Source: Firmicutes bacterium UBA3914
Lineage (GTDB): Bacteria > Bacillota > Limnochordia > Darwinibacteriales > Darwinibacteriaceae
Assembly (NCBI GenBank): GCA_002391385.1
Contig: DGEY01000102.1
Coordinates: 1 to 6,318, forward strand
Reading direction: 5' to 3'
DNA length: 6,318 nt
Shown here in pieces: positions 6,264 through 6,318 of the stretch. Within the stretch, counting starts at the first letter, position 1. Each line of letters begins with the position of its first letter. The notes beneath the pieces are model-generated. The model did no database searches. It saw only the letters and a program-made list of their open reading frames with translations, and was not told where the DNA came from. The translations under genes and the position numbers were made by a program.

Positions 6264-6318
6264 CTAATCCTCCACCCATTCCAAGAGGATTCCCTGCTCA
6301 AAGCCGCCCCGCTCTTGA
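6264..6318 (-). CDS. C-terminal end of an unidentified upstream gene (partial)
   Basis: On the - strand one frame is open from the window edge to TAG at 6266-6264 and reads QERGGFEQGILLEWVED. The mix of residues looks like a real protein end, and the 21-base distance to the AlkD-like ATG fits an operon. A second frame is also open over this short distance, so the call is tentative. I do not recognise the tail and give no function. Confidence 0.45.
   Translation of the reverse strand, partial: QERGGFEQGILLEWVED

Overview
The window reads as a piece of a moderately GC-rich Bacillota (Firmicutes) chromosome, probably from the Clostridia side. That placement is an inference from three things: the yhaO-yhaN gene pair, strong AGGAGG-type ribosome binding sites (one serving a TTG start), and the sequence style of the proteins. 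No rRNA, tRNA or CRISPR is present, so the genus cannot be named.

Layout. Positions 1-582 are the right-hand end of an IS66-family insertion sequence. It carries the last 151 codons of the transposase on the + strand, a possible terminator, and the terminal inverted repeat ending at 582. Everything from about 615 to the right edge is on the - strand, read right to left: the last residues of an unidentified gene (6264-6318), a small AlkD-like DNA alkylation repair protein (5574-6242), a 140-base gap, a YhaO/SbcD-like metallophosphoesterase nuclease (4159-5433), and a very large YhaN/SbcC-like coiled-coil ATPase (615-4169). The last two overlap by 11 bases.

How the genes work together. YhaO and YhaN should form a two-subunit machine of the Mre11-Rad50/SbcCD type, with an Mn-dependent nuclease driven by an ABC-type ATPase with a long coiled coil. 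The 11-base overlap and the strong internal ribosome binding site suggest coupled translation. The AlkD-like protein just upstream would remove alkylated bases. Together they look like a small chromosomal DNA-repair group. The insertion sequence ends only 32 bases past the yhaN stop codon, where B. subtilis carries yhaM, so it may have separated yhaN from its former downstream neighbour or terminator.

I found no convincing new biological system here. The most useful points are the precise IS66 boundary with a predicted target duplication, the lack of a zinc hook in the ATPase, the W97/D101/R135 pocket of the AlkD-like protein, and the possible structured leader between the AlkD-like gene and yhaO.
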